From Anthopleura xanthogrammica (lineage: Eukaryota > Cnidaria > Anthozoa > Actiniaria > Actiniidae): DNA of 64,000 bases. This document shows, piece by piece, positions 12,201 to 23,249 of this stretch. The stretch is from contig OZ025211.1 of assembly GCA_964019055.1 (NCBI GenBank), positions 14,956,082 to 15,020,081 of the forward strand, given 5' to 3'. Under the pieces are notes generated by a model, which was not told the origin of the DNA, did no database searches, and saw nothing but the letters and a program-made list of their open reading frames with translations. The position numbers and the translations under genes were made by a program. Each line of letters starts with the position of its first letter. The first letter of the stretch is position 1.

Positions 12201-14266
12201 CACCGTCAAAGTGTATGCCAGAAATATTGTTGGGTATGGAGCGGCATCTGCAAAAGCTATCACAACGAAAACAATAGGTACATGTGTGTGCATATAATGC
12301 TACTGCAAGTCAGCAAATTTATGATAATGGTACTTGCCTTTTATATTACAAAACTATATGAATACAATTCATTACGTATTGAAAACAGCTCAGTATCAGA
12401 TGGGCATTGTTCCATTTCTTAAATGAGATAAACCAGCACGCCCAGTGATATGTATTGCAATCGCACTATTATCACTTTTGTTATTACCTTGAAATACAGT
12501 TAATGTGTCTTTGTAGGCAAGCCTTCAATCCCACAACTGTTAGCAGCTCTTCTTCAGCGGAAAAATTCGAAGCTCTCAGTTGTTTTGAGGTGGTCAAAAC
12601 CGGATGACAATGGTGGTAATATAACGCGCTACACCATCTACGTGAAGGAAGTGAAACGAAAAGCAGATTGGATAAAGAATGATGATGTCAACGATCCCCA
12701 TCAAGTCGGCTTTACAATAACAAAGAACATTGTTTATGGGAAAACATACATGTTTATAGTGACTGCATGGAACAAATATGGAGAAAGTGTCAAGGATGAA
12801 GAAAGTGCCAAAACTGTGAATACTACAGCTGACGAAAACACTGCTACAAATGGTCTGTATAAAAGAATGAAGTCACATATCTAAAACCAATATAAAAATC
12901 AATATGTCCTTAGAGTGTATTTACTTAAACTAGCGTTTATTCAAATTTCACTTGCAATAAAGTATGTGGAGCGGGTTACGAATTTTAAAAGAAAAACTAA
13001 GATGAAGAAAGTTAAAATGATTTCGTTTTATTTCTGCTGTTATGTAATTCTGTCATGATTAATTTACAATTCTTTTCTGATATCTCTTTTTTTTCTTGTA
13101 ATAGCAATAAAAAATGGTATTGAAGAAGAATCAAAATTTCGTAAGTAGAGATTCAATCTAAGTTGAGGCAATAAGACGACATGCTCTCTGTAAAAAAAGA
13201 TCATATACAAATCAATTAAAAAACGCTATTAGTGCACATATTTTTTTTATCATTTATAACCTTTCGATTATTCATTTCTTGTCAGGCCTGGGTTCTGCAG
13301 TCTTTGGAGTCATTATTGCCATTCTTGTTCTTTCTCTTGGTTTTAACTTTCTACAATTTCTGTGCCTCAAAAGAAGAGTCCAACTGAAAAGTAAGTTTCA
13401 CCTATGATCAGTCCGAGTTACGTTTTAAGTAACAATATAAATTCGTTTTGAAATCAAATGATTGCAAATGCTCATGATCACGCATAATATCTTGTTGTTA
13501 AACTTAATGCTCATCAATTCATTTTTTTAATCCATTGCTTTCAGGTAGGAAAAAAAGACCAACACAAAAGAGGTAGAATAGAAAAAAAAATAGTGAATAA
13601 GTGTGTTATTAGCGTGTTACATTTATAAAACAAGAGCATGAAATAACGAGAATGTTATTCAAACATTTGTTGCTTGTTGTTTGTGGTTGTTTTTTGTTGT
13701 GGTTTATGCATGGTTATATTTTGGTGCTTTGGTGTAAGCATAAAAATAAATTAATCTCATTTTTTTCCTAACTGATTTAGAAAAACAAAGGAAGCTGCTG
13801 CTGGGGAAAGCTATGAAGTAAGTCATCTTTGTATTCATTATTTTGTTAATGCATTCTCTTAACCTTTACACGATTTTTATAATGTGTTAATTTTGCAATA
13901 TTTTATCCTTCATTTCCATTTTTTCAGAATGACTTCGAATTGGAAGACAAGATAACATCGACAGAGACAGCATCCCATGCGACACAACCTGTGCAAACAG
14001 AAACAGAATATGAAACCATACAACAACCGAATCCTAACGAAGCCGGCCCTTCCAATGATACCAGTAATTATCAGGAACTCAATCTGTTGCCAAACACGTC
14101 TATTCAAGGGACACATGGACAAGTGTACGAACCCCTTCGTACAAGATCTGTGGAACCCAGTATGCAGCATAATGATAATGAGCAACACCCATATGAACCC
14201 CTCAATATTAGCCAAAACACCGCCTATCAGTCCCTGCAGGGTAATAGCAAGGAGTCTGCAATATAA
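9259..14266 (+). CDS. Receptor copy 2: Ig-Ig-Ig-FN3-FN3-TM-ITAM protein, intact
   Basis: Exons: 9259-9337, 9684-10064, 10136-10414, 11582-11866, 12011-12277, 12517-12852, 13105-13140, 13286-13390, 13545-13572, 13781-13817, 13928-14266; predicted 723 residues. It has the same domain order as copy 1 and a class A leader. The final tail loses one residue between the last two tyrosine motifs, giving YEPL-x7-YQSL, still inside ITAM spacing. The tail otherwise keeps YETI, YQEL and YEPL. Intron 3 carries a tRNA-like SINE head (11457-11535) just before the Ig3 exon. The 144-nt intron between Ig3 and FN1 is stop-free in frame. AATAAA is at 14440. No disabling change was seen, so this copy is judged functional. 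Confidence 0.82.
11457..11535 (-). repeat. tRNA-derived SINE head or tRNA pseudogene in intron 3 of copy 2
   Basis: The minus strand reads GGCTTGGTTAGCTCAG, then a D-arm, an anticodon-like arm and a T-arm with GGTTCAAATCCC. This is the box A/box B layout of a Pol III promoter. The anticodon stem has a mismatch and position 33 is C rather than T, so a working tRNA is unlikely. A shortened copy with its middle deleted is at 59695-59745 in copy 7, so the insertion predates that duplication or was shared by conversion. Confidence 0.6.
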
Positions 14267-15617
14267 AGATGAGATCGAGAATAGTGAACATTTGATTGCA
14301 TAAAATCATAATTATCTACCAAAACATTTTAAAACCTTTTAAGTGAACGCCATGAATTATAATTACAATCTGAATTTAGCGTAATGTTTCTTGGTACGAG
14401 AAAAAAGATAAAAAGAAAGAAAGAATTAAAGAAAAACACAATAAAACCAGGTGTGTCCAATTTTCGATATTTATCTTCTTTCACACTTCATGGCCTTCTT
14501 ACTCTAAACACTTCCAAAACATTCGCTGAATTAGTTGGATGAGAAATAGTGAGGCTAGAGAAGAAGTGAATTTAGACAGCAACTTCTGAAAGAAATGCAA
14601 TATCTTATCTAGAATGAAAGTATATTCATGCTTGAAATATGTAATATCTTATATCCCAGTACATAATTTATTAAACTTATTAAAGGTGTAGAATTGTCAG
14701 ATTTTTTTATTTCCTCTACAACCAAAGAAGCCTAAATCCACAACAGCAAAAAAAATATTTGCAATGATAGCACGTTATGTGTGGTCTGAAAAAGGTTAAC
14801 CACTTTAGCAAATTAATAATCAACTTAAATAAAGTAGTTCATTTTTTCATCAATAATCAGTTTACCTTTCGTTTGGAAAACAACCAACTGTTTATATTGT
14901 AGTAAAATCGTTTATTGTAGCTGCGAGTCAGGCTTGTTTCATTAGATTAATTCTTTCGTTACCTGTTTCATTATGCTGTAGCACCGCGTTAATATAGAAA
15001 GGAAAAGAAATGAATATCTGTCTAGAAATGCCTCTTTCCATAACTGCTTGTAAAAAGGCAAATGTATGTTCAGAGCTTACTTTGTTTATATGAAGTTGTA
15101 GAGTTAATGGGTTAAAATAAATACATAAGAAACACAGTGAAAGCGTGTCAGTTCTAGGTACGATTAAAGGATGTAGGCACGTGAAGCAGGATGTAAACTT
15201 ATTGCACTTGACAAAGATGCCCTGCATGAAAAATAAAAGATAACTCCATGATAATTGTTGCGTTACCACGTAAAACAGACAACAGTAAACAGAGTTAATG
15301 GGTTAAAATAAAATACATTGAGATGCACAGTGGTAAGGTGTCAGTTCTAGTTACAATTAAAGGATGCAGGCACGTGAAACGGGAGGTAATCGAAAGGCAC
15401 GTGACATGGATGCCATGAGTGAAAAAAATCATAATTGTTGCGTTACCAAGTAAAACAGACTAACACTGGAATGAAAGGTCAACCAAAGAAAACGAATGTG
15501 CATAATTTAAAAGCACTCGTGGTTTTGAAGCAGCAAGACTCGCTGACAACAACATCTGTAAAGATTCCAAACGATCACGATATTTGAAAATTTCTGAATG
15601 CCAAATTAATTCTCAGG
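14267..15617. other. Intergenic region between copies 2 and 3
   Basis: 3' UTR of copy 2 (AATAAA at 14440), the shared downstream block, then the class B upstream block of copy 3 from about 14930. No gene supported. The 113-codon minus-strand frame at 14928-15269 is not kept in the matching block of copy 6. Confidence 0.6.
15099..15465 (+). promoter_or_regulatory. Duplicated CACGTG-containing module upstream of copy 3
   Basis: Two diverged tandem units each begin AGAGTTAATGGGTTAAAATA, near 15099 and 15293. They carry CACGTG E-boxes at 15178, 15371 and 15398. The palindromic CACGTG is the core site of bHLH factors such as Myc/USF. The block lies 150-500 bases before the signal-peptide ATG and is specific to class B genes. 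A regulatory role is inferred. Confidence 0.4.
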
Positions 15618-16128
15618 ATGAGCATTGGTCAGGCACCTATTATTTCCTTTTATACCCTTGGTATTATCTGTGGAATATTTTTACTTCCTTGCGTAGGTAA
15701 GTCGATTAGTTAATTTTCATTTAAATACTTATGTCGTTATGTTATGTCGTATTCATCAGTGATTCCTAATTTCTCCAAAGTGAAGTGATCAATAGTTAAA
15801 GGTAAAAATCAAAAATCAACTTCTAAATTCCAATTGGAATGCAGTGGAGTAAGAGCCACTCTGTGAATTTCACTGTTAATTCTCATTAATTTAATTTATT
15901 TATTTATAAAGGAGTTGAAGTTTTGAGTAGTACGTAAGAGAAATACATATTATCACTGAAAGAAAACACTAACTATCATGGAAAACACAATAAGCCCTTT
16001 AGAAGGGCTTTAAGGCAGGCAATGCAATGTCTACACTTATACTCGTTGCATGCTGAGTTATTAAGTTCAGCCCACAGCTAGTGTATTTTATTGCCATAAT
16101 CAATTTATGAAATATTAACTGAATTCGA

Positions 16129-16437
16129 GTCTCCCTATTTGTCGAGTGTCGAGTATCGAGGGTAGCATGTCGAGGGTCGAGGGTATGAAGTCGAGGGCCG
16201 AGGGTATGAAGTCGAGGGAAGGAATATATAGGTTGGATAACGTTCAGGGTATAGGAGAAATAGATAACATGAGTTAATTTAGAATTTATCGTCAACCACA
16301 ACCTTCTTGCAATTTGACCCAGGTCAGATATCTGGTCTGATATCATATATACTGATTCCCATGAATCGACCTCGACCTCAAGCCCTCGACCCTCGACATG
16401 CTACCCTCGACACTCGACACTCGACAAATAGGGAGAC
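16129..16437. repeat. TCGAG-rich inverted-repeat element in intron 1 of copy 3
   Basis: Ends are GTCTCCCTATTTGTCGAGTG and its reverse complement, with arms of about 55 bp made of TCGAG/GGGTCGAGG repeats. The matching intron of copy 7 lacks it (its sequence reads straight from ...TTAACTGAA to TACTG...), so this is a clean insertion of about 0.3 kb. Confidence 0.7.
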
Positions 16438-17105
16438 TTACTTAATACTGTTATCCAGACACAACAGCTCACTTCACTCAGTTCCCTCCCAGCGTGTTGT
16501 ACATAACTAGTGGAGGAACAGCTAAGTTTAAGTGGGACTACCATGTGGATAACAGAGAACAGCAATTCATTCCCGAATCACCAGAATGGCTTTTCAAAGA
16601 CAGTGAAATAGGTTTTGATGACAAGTTCACCAATAACTGGAGTTTTGTCATCAAAAGATCAACATGTCCACCAAGATTAATGAACCCTGATCGAGTAAGC
16701 AGAGAGTCACCTGCTACTCTGGTCATTACTGATGTGACTCCTGCTGATAACGGGATATATAAATGCAGGCTGGTGCTTCAAGGAAACAATCCTATTGAAC
16801 ACCAAGTACGATTGGTAGTCACAGGTTAGGACCGTTTTATTTTATTGTAAAGGGCACTCATTTAAGCTATTTGATTTTTTTTTAATAACTTACTTATATG
16901 ACACTTTTTTAAAGTGCGCCCAACATTCCTACCAAATCACCCAAACAACACATACAAGATTATTGAGGGACAGGACCTAAAGATAAACTGCACAGCTATT
17001 GGTCCTCCAGCACCCAACATCACGTGGGTGAATATCACAGATGGTAATGATGATACGAAAAGCCAAGGATCAGGAAGTGCTGTACTGCAGATAGATAACA
17101 TTAGA

Positions 17106-17108
17106 TGA
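17106..17108 (+). other. Premature TGA in Ig2 of copy 3
   Basis: The codon is CGA (Arg) in copies 1, 2, 4, 5, 6 and 7 within the conserved IDNIRRYHAG stretch, and TGA here. A single C-to-T change at CpG explains it. Confidence 0.85.
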
Positions 17109-17954
17109 TACCATGCTGGAGTATATGAGTGTCAGGCTAAGAACAACCCAAATGAGAATGCAACCACTACACGGACAAGTGTAACAGTCTACTGTGAGTG
17201 TTTTTCCCAAATAATGTAAAAAAAATTGTTTGATTTTATCCATACTTTGAAATGACACAACCCAAAGTTGGGCTGATCAAGTGCTAAACAACAGATAAGA
17301 TTAGAATTTAGCATGTTAGATTTTGATGAGAAAGGAAGGCCGGAGAACTGGAAGAAAAACCATTACCCTCGTATCAAGGAAAAGAACTAACAAACTCGAC
17401 TCGCATGACTCCCCAAGACTCAGATAGGAAGGCGAATTGATGCGTTACCTCTACACCAACCTTGATTCCCCTAATAATATGTTTATAATCGATATCCACA
17501 GCATTTTATCTTTTTGGCTTCGATGATATTTGGAGTCTAGTCGTAAACATAGAAAACTAATGTCAATCACAAAGAAGAAAAAAGCGTGGATGTGGAAGCG
17601 AGTTATGAATAATACTTGCTAGAAATTTGGTTTCCTTCCGATCATTCGTACTCGCACTCTCTTCAGAAGCTGCTAGCGTTCTTCAGGTGCACTATCTTTA
17701 GTTGAAATACGATATGCGCAGGGAATTGCTCGTTGTCCTTGGAGTGCAGAGGTGCACTTTTTTAAAAGTCTAAATAAAAATCTGCAGGCAAGGAACACCC
17801 TAAAGAGAGACCGCTCACTGCGCAGACTGTTGTGACTTCCTGTTGTAAGTTGAAAATGAGCATAATTTTTTTTCTGGTGTTATTGTTGTTATTGATGTTG
17901 ATGTTGTTTTTGTTGTTGTTGTTGCTGTTTTTGCTGCTAATGTTGCTGATTTAA

Positions 17955-18598
17955 GGTGACTGACTACTTTAGCAAGGAATAATTACAAAATGTTCTTAGA
18001 AAGATATTTTTACACAGAATTTAACGCTGATTCCAACAATGAAAAGAGAAAATGGTGTGTCCCGAGCTCGTTTCGAGACAATGACTTTGAATATGACCAT
18101 CTTGACAAGTTTTCGAAAGAGAAATAGCGGAAATCAATCTTTGCACACAAAAATTCATAACTCAAAAAATTATAAAAGCCTTGGAAGCAATTTTTCAGAA
18201 CATCTACTTAAAACATCACTTTCGAAGAGTAACTAAAATATTTTAAGAAAGTTTGAATAATTAGCTAAAAATTCAGCATCCTGTTAGCTCAATAAAACGA
18301 AAATCGTACTCAAACGACAATTTTAACAACAAAAACACAACAAAAGCTTTTTTTATAAGTTCTAATAAGTAAGTTTCTTTCTCAAACTTTCTCAAAAGAT
18401 TGATTTTTACCTGTTGTTACAGGACATTCAAAGAAAAATATAGAGTCCCGTGCTATATTCGGGGTTTTTGCCCTGTTGAAGTTCAAAACCTGTATGGTTC
18501 CTCGATAAAATGTTGATGGTTGTTATGCGGTTTTGAGCGGTTTTTTTGGGCACGCACATCGTGGACTCAAATTGAACGTTCAAAAGTAGTCAGTCACC
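17955..18598. mobile_element. TTAA-flanked MITE, 644 bp, in intron 3 of copy 3
   Basis: Starts GGTGACTGACTACTTT and ends in the reverse complement. It is flanked by TTAA on both sides (17951-17954 and 18599-18602), the target duplication of piggyBac-like or Kolobok elements. An equal-length copy sits at the identical site in copy 4. A 65-codon frame inside has no recognised domain. Confidence 0.8.
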
Positions 18599-20772
18599 TT
18601 AATTGTCCATTTTTGTGCAATTTTTAAATTTATATTTCATATTTGTCTTCCAGTCAAACCCGCTATTGATGAGTCTAAGTCAACTTCGAATTCAAAATCT
18701 AAATCATGGAATGGTAACATTATTCGTCTCAGATGTTTTGCAACTGGTTTACCTGCACCACGAATATCATGGTACAAATCAACAAATCAACAGATCACTA
18801 GAGGTGTCAACATTGTACCCGGGGGTAGTGAGGTAACAGTACTGACAACTACTGACCAAGGGGACTATGGACAGTACAAGTGTCGAGCAACAAACATCCT
18901 GGGAAGTGATGAACACGTCATCAATGTCGCTCAACTGTGTAAGTTTATTAAAAAAAATTGTGAAAAAGTTAGTAAAGACTATTATTGTGCCATTCATTTT
19001 TCACTGATTTTATGCCTATTCGAACCGATTACATTTCCAATATTTTTTGTTGTTGTTTTGTTTCTTTGTTTGTTTTTTCTAGTTGCTCCAGGTCTTGTAA
19101 CTATATCAATAACCGAACTAGATGCATCGTCCTTTACTGTGAGATGGACCAATCCTGCTGATGATGGTGGACTCGCAGTCACTGGTTACTTACTGGAAGT
19201 CAGTACCAAGCCACCAGTGATCACAGTGAATACCCATGCTGCGATAACTGGACTGAAAGCAAACACAAAGTACACGGTCAATGTGTATGCCAGAAATATT
19301 GTTGGGTATGGAGCGGCATCTGCAAAAGCTACCAGAACGAAAACAATAGGTACATGTGTGTGCATATAATGCTACTGCAAGTCAGCAAATTTATGATAAT
19401 GGTAGTTGCCAATCTTATTACAAAACTATATGAATGCAATTCATTACATATTGAAAACAGCTCAGTATCAGATGGGCATTGTTCCATTTCTTAAACGAGA
19501 TCAATTAGCACGCCCAGTGATAGGTATTGCAATCGCACTATTATCACTATTGTTATTACCTTGAAATGCAGTTAATGTGTCGTATTCTTTGTAGGCAAGC
19601 CCTCAATCCCACAACTGTTAACAGCTCTTCTTCAGAGGAAAGATTCGAAGCTCTCAGTTGTTTTGAGGTGGTCAAAACCGGATGACAATGGTGGCAATAT
19701 AACGCACTACACCATCTACATGAAGGAAGTAAAACGAAAAGCAGATTGGATAAAGAATGATGATGTCAACGATCCCCATCAATTCGGCTCCATAATAACA
19801 AAGAATAATATTTATGGGAAAACATACATGTTTATAGTGACTGCATGGAACGAATATGGAGAAAGTGTGAAGGATGAAGGAATTGCCAAAACTGTAAATA
19901 CTACAGCAGACGAAAACACTGCTATAAATGGTCTGTATAAAAGAATGAAGTCACATATCTAAAACCAATATAAAAATCAATATGTCTTGAGAGTGTGTTT
20001 AATTAAACTAGCTTTTATATTCGATTTCACTTGCAATTAAGTATGTGGAGCGGGTTACGAATTTAAAAAGAAAAATTAAGATGAAGAAAGTTAAAATGAT
20101 TTCGTTTTATTTCTGCTGTTATGTCATTCTGTCATGATCAATTTACAATTCTTTTCTGATATCTCTTTTTTTTCTTGTAATAGCAATCAAATATTGTATT
20201 GAAGAAGAATCACAATTTCGTAAGTAGATTATCAATCTAAGATGAGGCGATAAGACGACATGCTCCCTGTTACGTAAAAAAAGATAACAAATCAATTAAA
20301 AAACGCTATTAGTGCACATATTTTTTAATCATTTATAACCTTTCGATTATTCATTTCTTGTCAGGCCTGGGTTCTGCAGTCTTTGGAGTCATTATTGCCA
20401 TTCTTGTTCTTTCCCTTGGTTTCAACTTTCTACAATTTCTGTGCCTAAAACGAAGAGTCCAACTGAAAAGTAAGTTTCACCTATGATCAGTGTGAGTTAC
20501 GTTTGAAGTAACAAAATAAATTCGTTTTCAAATCAAATGATTGCAAATGCTAATGGTCTATCATAATATCTTATTGTTAAATGTAATGCCCATCCATTCA
20601 TTTTTTTAATCCATTGCTTTTAGGTAGAAACAAAAGACCAACAGAAAAGAGGTAGAATAGGGGGGAAAATAGGGAAATAAGTTTGTTATTAGCGTGTTAC
20701 ATTTATGAAACAAGGGCATGAAATAACGAGAATGTTATTCAAACATTTGTTTGTTTTTGTTTTTTTGTGGTT

Positions 20773-20811
20773 GTTGTAGTTTTGTTGTTGTTGTTGTTGT
20801 TGTTGTTGTTT
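20773..20811. repeat. TTG simple repeat in intron 9 of copy 3
   Basis: Tandem GTT/TTG units. A shorter version is at about 61903-61928 in the same intron of copy 7, and copy 5 has a GT repeat there (about 42067-42084), so the tract is a fast-changing site. Confidence 0.8.
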
Positions 20812-21369
20812 CTGTGGTTTATGCATGGTCATGTTTTGGTGCTGTGGTGTAAGCATAAAAATAAATTAATCTCATTTTTTCCCTGACTGATTAAGAAAAA
20901 CAAAGGAAGCTGCTGCTGGGGAAAGCTATGAAGTAAGTCATCTTTGTATTCCTTATTTTGTTAATGCATTACCTTACCCTTTTCACGACTTTTTTAATGC
21001 GTTAATTTTGCAGTATTTGATCCTTCATTTCCATTTTTTCAGAATGACCTCGAATTGGAAGACAAGATAACATCGGCAGAGACAGCATTTCATGCCACAC
21101 AGCCTGTGCAAACAGAAACAGTATATGAAACCATCCAACAACCGAATCCTAACGAAGCCGGCCCTTCCAATGATACCAGTAATTATCAGGGACTCAATCT
21201 GTTGCCAAACACGTCTATTCAAGGGACACATGAACCAGTGTACGAGCCCCTTCGTACAATATCTGTGGAACCCAGTATGCAGAATGATGATAATGACCAA
21301 CACCAATATGAATCCCTCAATATTAGGAACCAAAACACCGCCTATCAGTCCCTGCAGGGTAATAGTAAT

Positions 21370-21655
21370 CTATTCAAGGTGCAACAATGCTCTACAACTG
21401 CGTAAATAGTGAGTTATGGGAAAATGCGAGTCCGCAGTTGAGGGAGCACAAGGCTACCTAATTTGCACCAAACTATAAGGGAGGGAGGGTGGGGGAAAAT
21501 TGGCCATGTCCAATCATCTAAAATAAGTCAATTAACGTTACCTCCCTGATATGGAACACTTTCTCGTGCGACCGTTCGCTTCACCGATTATGCAACTATG
21601 CATGTGTTCTGCCTATATTTATACTTGTTGTTACGCATGGTTGCACCGTGAATAG
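21370..21655. mobile_element. Short TIR element (286 bp) inside the last exon of copy 3
   Basis: Begins CTATTCAAGGTGCAACAATG and ends with the imperfect reverse complement ...GCACCGTGAATAG. It is separated by TAAT from a longer relative (21660-23249) that shares its first ~65 and last ~100 bases. It appears to be an internally deleted family member next to a larger one. Confidence 0.6.
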
Positions 21656-21659
21656 TAAT

Positions 21660-23249
21660 CTATTCAAGGTGCAACAATGCTCTACAACTCCGTAAATAGT
21701 GAGTTATGGGAAAATGCGAGTCCTTGTACAGCTGGCCCTATGTCTACATGAATGAAGATCACATTCCAGCTGACTTGGTTCAACTACCCTGATAAATAAC
21801 CAAATCCTACACCCGTAACTTATCTTCCAAACCTCTTGATCCAAAATAGCCAGAACTCATTTCCAATGACTCTCTTACACCCATAACTTAAAACCTTGCA
21901 GCCAGTTAACGAATCGTGGCACAGCCTAAAACACAACTGCTTGGAAACTCGGTTTACATCCCGAAACTCAGGCCGGGCTGCCTACGTTAGGGCCGGCGAC
22001 AGTGGTGGATTGACCCTCATTTGAACTTCTAACTGCTATAGGGCATACTGCAGATATATAGAGTAGGACACAAAAACTTTAATTCGAAACACATGAGTTC
22101 GAAGATATTGAAAGACAAGTTTTTTTTATAGCCTAGCTACTAGCCAGACGGATATGGAAATTTGTTTATGAACGAGTGACATGCAAATATGCCACCATAC
22201 AATCACCAGTCAACCCACCGACTCGCCGGCCCCAGGCAACCCCGAAGGGCATAAAAGGCATTAGACGCCCGCACCCAGGTCCGGCAAGCAAGAGGGAAGA
22301 CCGCAACACGACCCAAAACTCGCTAACGAGTAGACTGCGATCCATTCTAAAGAACAATGCAAATACTAGGACATGAAAACAATGAAAATGGTGGCCTTAA
22401 TCCGAACAAACAAAAGGCCGGAAAACGTAATTTACTATTGTTGGCTTCAACCGACAACGCCCCAAATACTGCGTGCATGCTCAAAGCCTTGACCCAACAA
22501 TCATCTCAAATGGGCGGAGCTGCATGTGAAAAATGTTCACAAGAAAAGTGAAACAAGAAAACAGATTAACTTGAATATATAATGCACAACAAAAACTAAA
22601 CAAGAAAACAGATTTACAAATCAAGTGCATCGACTCGAAAATTGGACCGGTGAATAATTCTTTGCGAAACTTCGAAAAGCAAAAACCCAAACTATGAATA
22701 AAATATCGACTGAACTTCTCGGGCCAAAACCGAGTGACATACGAATCCTTCCTTGCGGCCTCCACCGCTAACTTTTTTAAATCTTTTACTCTTGGCCACT
22801 ACCAAGTATTCTTTTACTCTTGGCCACTACCAAGTATTCTTTTACTCTTGGCCACTACCAAGTATTCTTTTACTCTTGGCCACTATCAAGTATTCTTTAA
22901 ATTTACTCTTGGCCACTACCAAGTACTCTTTTACTCTATCGTTATGCCCTTCTCACGGCCACATTACAACCGAAGAAATTAAATCTTCATTCAAACGAAA
23001 TTCCAGAAACGAGCGAAAAGGAACAATATTTTACCTCGTGTCCTCTATAAGGAATTATCTACGTTCGACCATCATTGAGTTAGCGTGGGTCATGTTCGTC
23101 TTGAGAGAAGAGAGCTTTGTAAAACTGCTGTACTTTGGAGTCCAAGATGGGGAACTGAACCACGACCGTTAGCGTCACCGATTATGCAACTATGCATGTG
23201 TTCTGCCTATATTTATACTTGTTGTTACGCATGGTTGCACCGTGAATAG
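21660..23249. mobile_element. Longer TIR element (1590 bp) with an internal minisatellite
   Basis: Same ends as 21370-21655. After 23249 the copy 3 sequence resumes (CAAGGAGTCTGCAATATAAA), so the pair was inserted in the coding part of the last exon. The interior holds a 28-bp tandem repeat and only short frames without recognised domains, so it is probably non-autonomous. Confidence 0.6.
22784..22937. repeat. 28-bp minisatellite (about 5.5 units)
   Basis: The unit TTTTACTCTTGGCCACTACC + AAGTATTC repeats head to tail with few changes. Units are contiguous with no spacers, so it is not a CRISPR. It lies within the 21660-23249 element. Confidence 0.9.

Larger units (their letters stand above)
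15618..21405 (+). pseudogene. Receptor copy 3: nonsense in Ig2, altered C-terminus
   Basis: Exons: 15618-15696, 16459-16824, 16915-17193, 18654-18938, 19083-19349, 19595-19930, 20184-20219, 20365-20469, 20634-20661, 20896-20932, 21043-21405. It has a class B leader and an Ig1 variant with REQQF in place of RLWEF. Exon 3 (Ig2) has TGA at 17106-17108 where the other copies read CGA (Arg), a change typical of CpG deamination. This truncates the full-length product after two domains. Exon 3 is phase 1-1, so skipping it would restore a receptor without Ig2. The last exon is interrupted after the ITAM: the usual KESAI end is replaced by residues encoded by an inserted element (21370-23249), which also separates the stop from AATAAA at 23412. 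All other exons are open. It may be a pseudogene or an Ig2-less receptor; transcripts would decide. Confidence 0.75.

Noticed and set aside
14928..15269. 113-codon minus-strand frame upstream of copy 3
   Set aside because: It overlaps the class B upstream module, is not preserved in the equivalent block of copy 6 and has no recognisable domain.
17860..17955. Poly-leucine frames beginning MSIIFFLVLL in intron 3 of copies 3, 4 and 6
   Set aside because: They arise from TTG/GTT simple repeats, end in a stop before the Ig3 exon and differ in length between copies.
17955..18598. 65-codon frame (18039-18236, also 28315-28512) conserved between copies 3 and 4
   Set aside because: It lies inside the shared 644-bp MITE, whose whole sequence is nearly identical, so conservation reflects recent duplication, not coding constraint. 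No domain is recognised.
22784..22937. Regularly repeated 28-bp units resembling a CRISPR array
   Set aside because: The units are contiguous with no unique spacers and sit in a eukaryotic transposon; it is a minisatellite.
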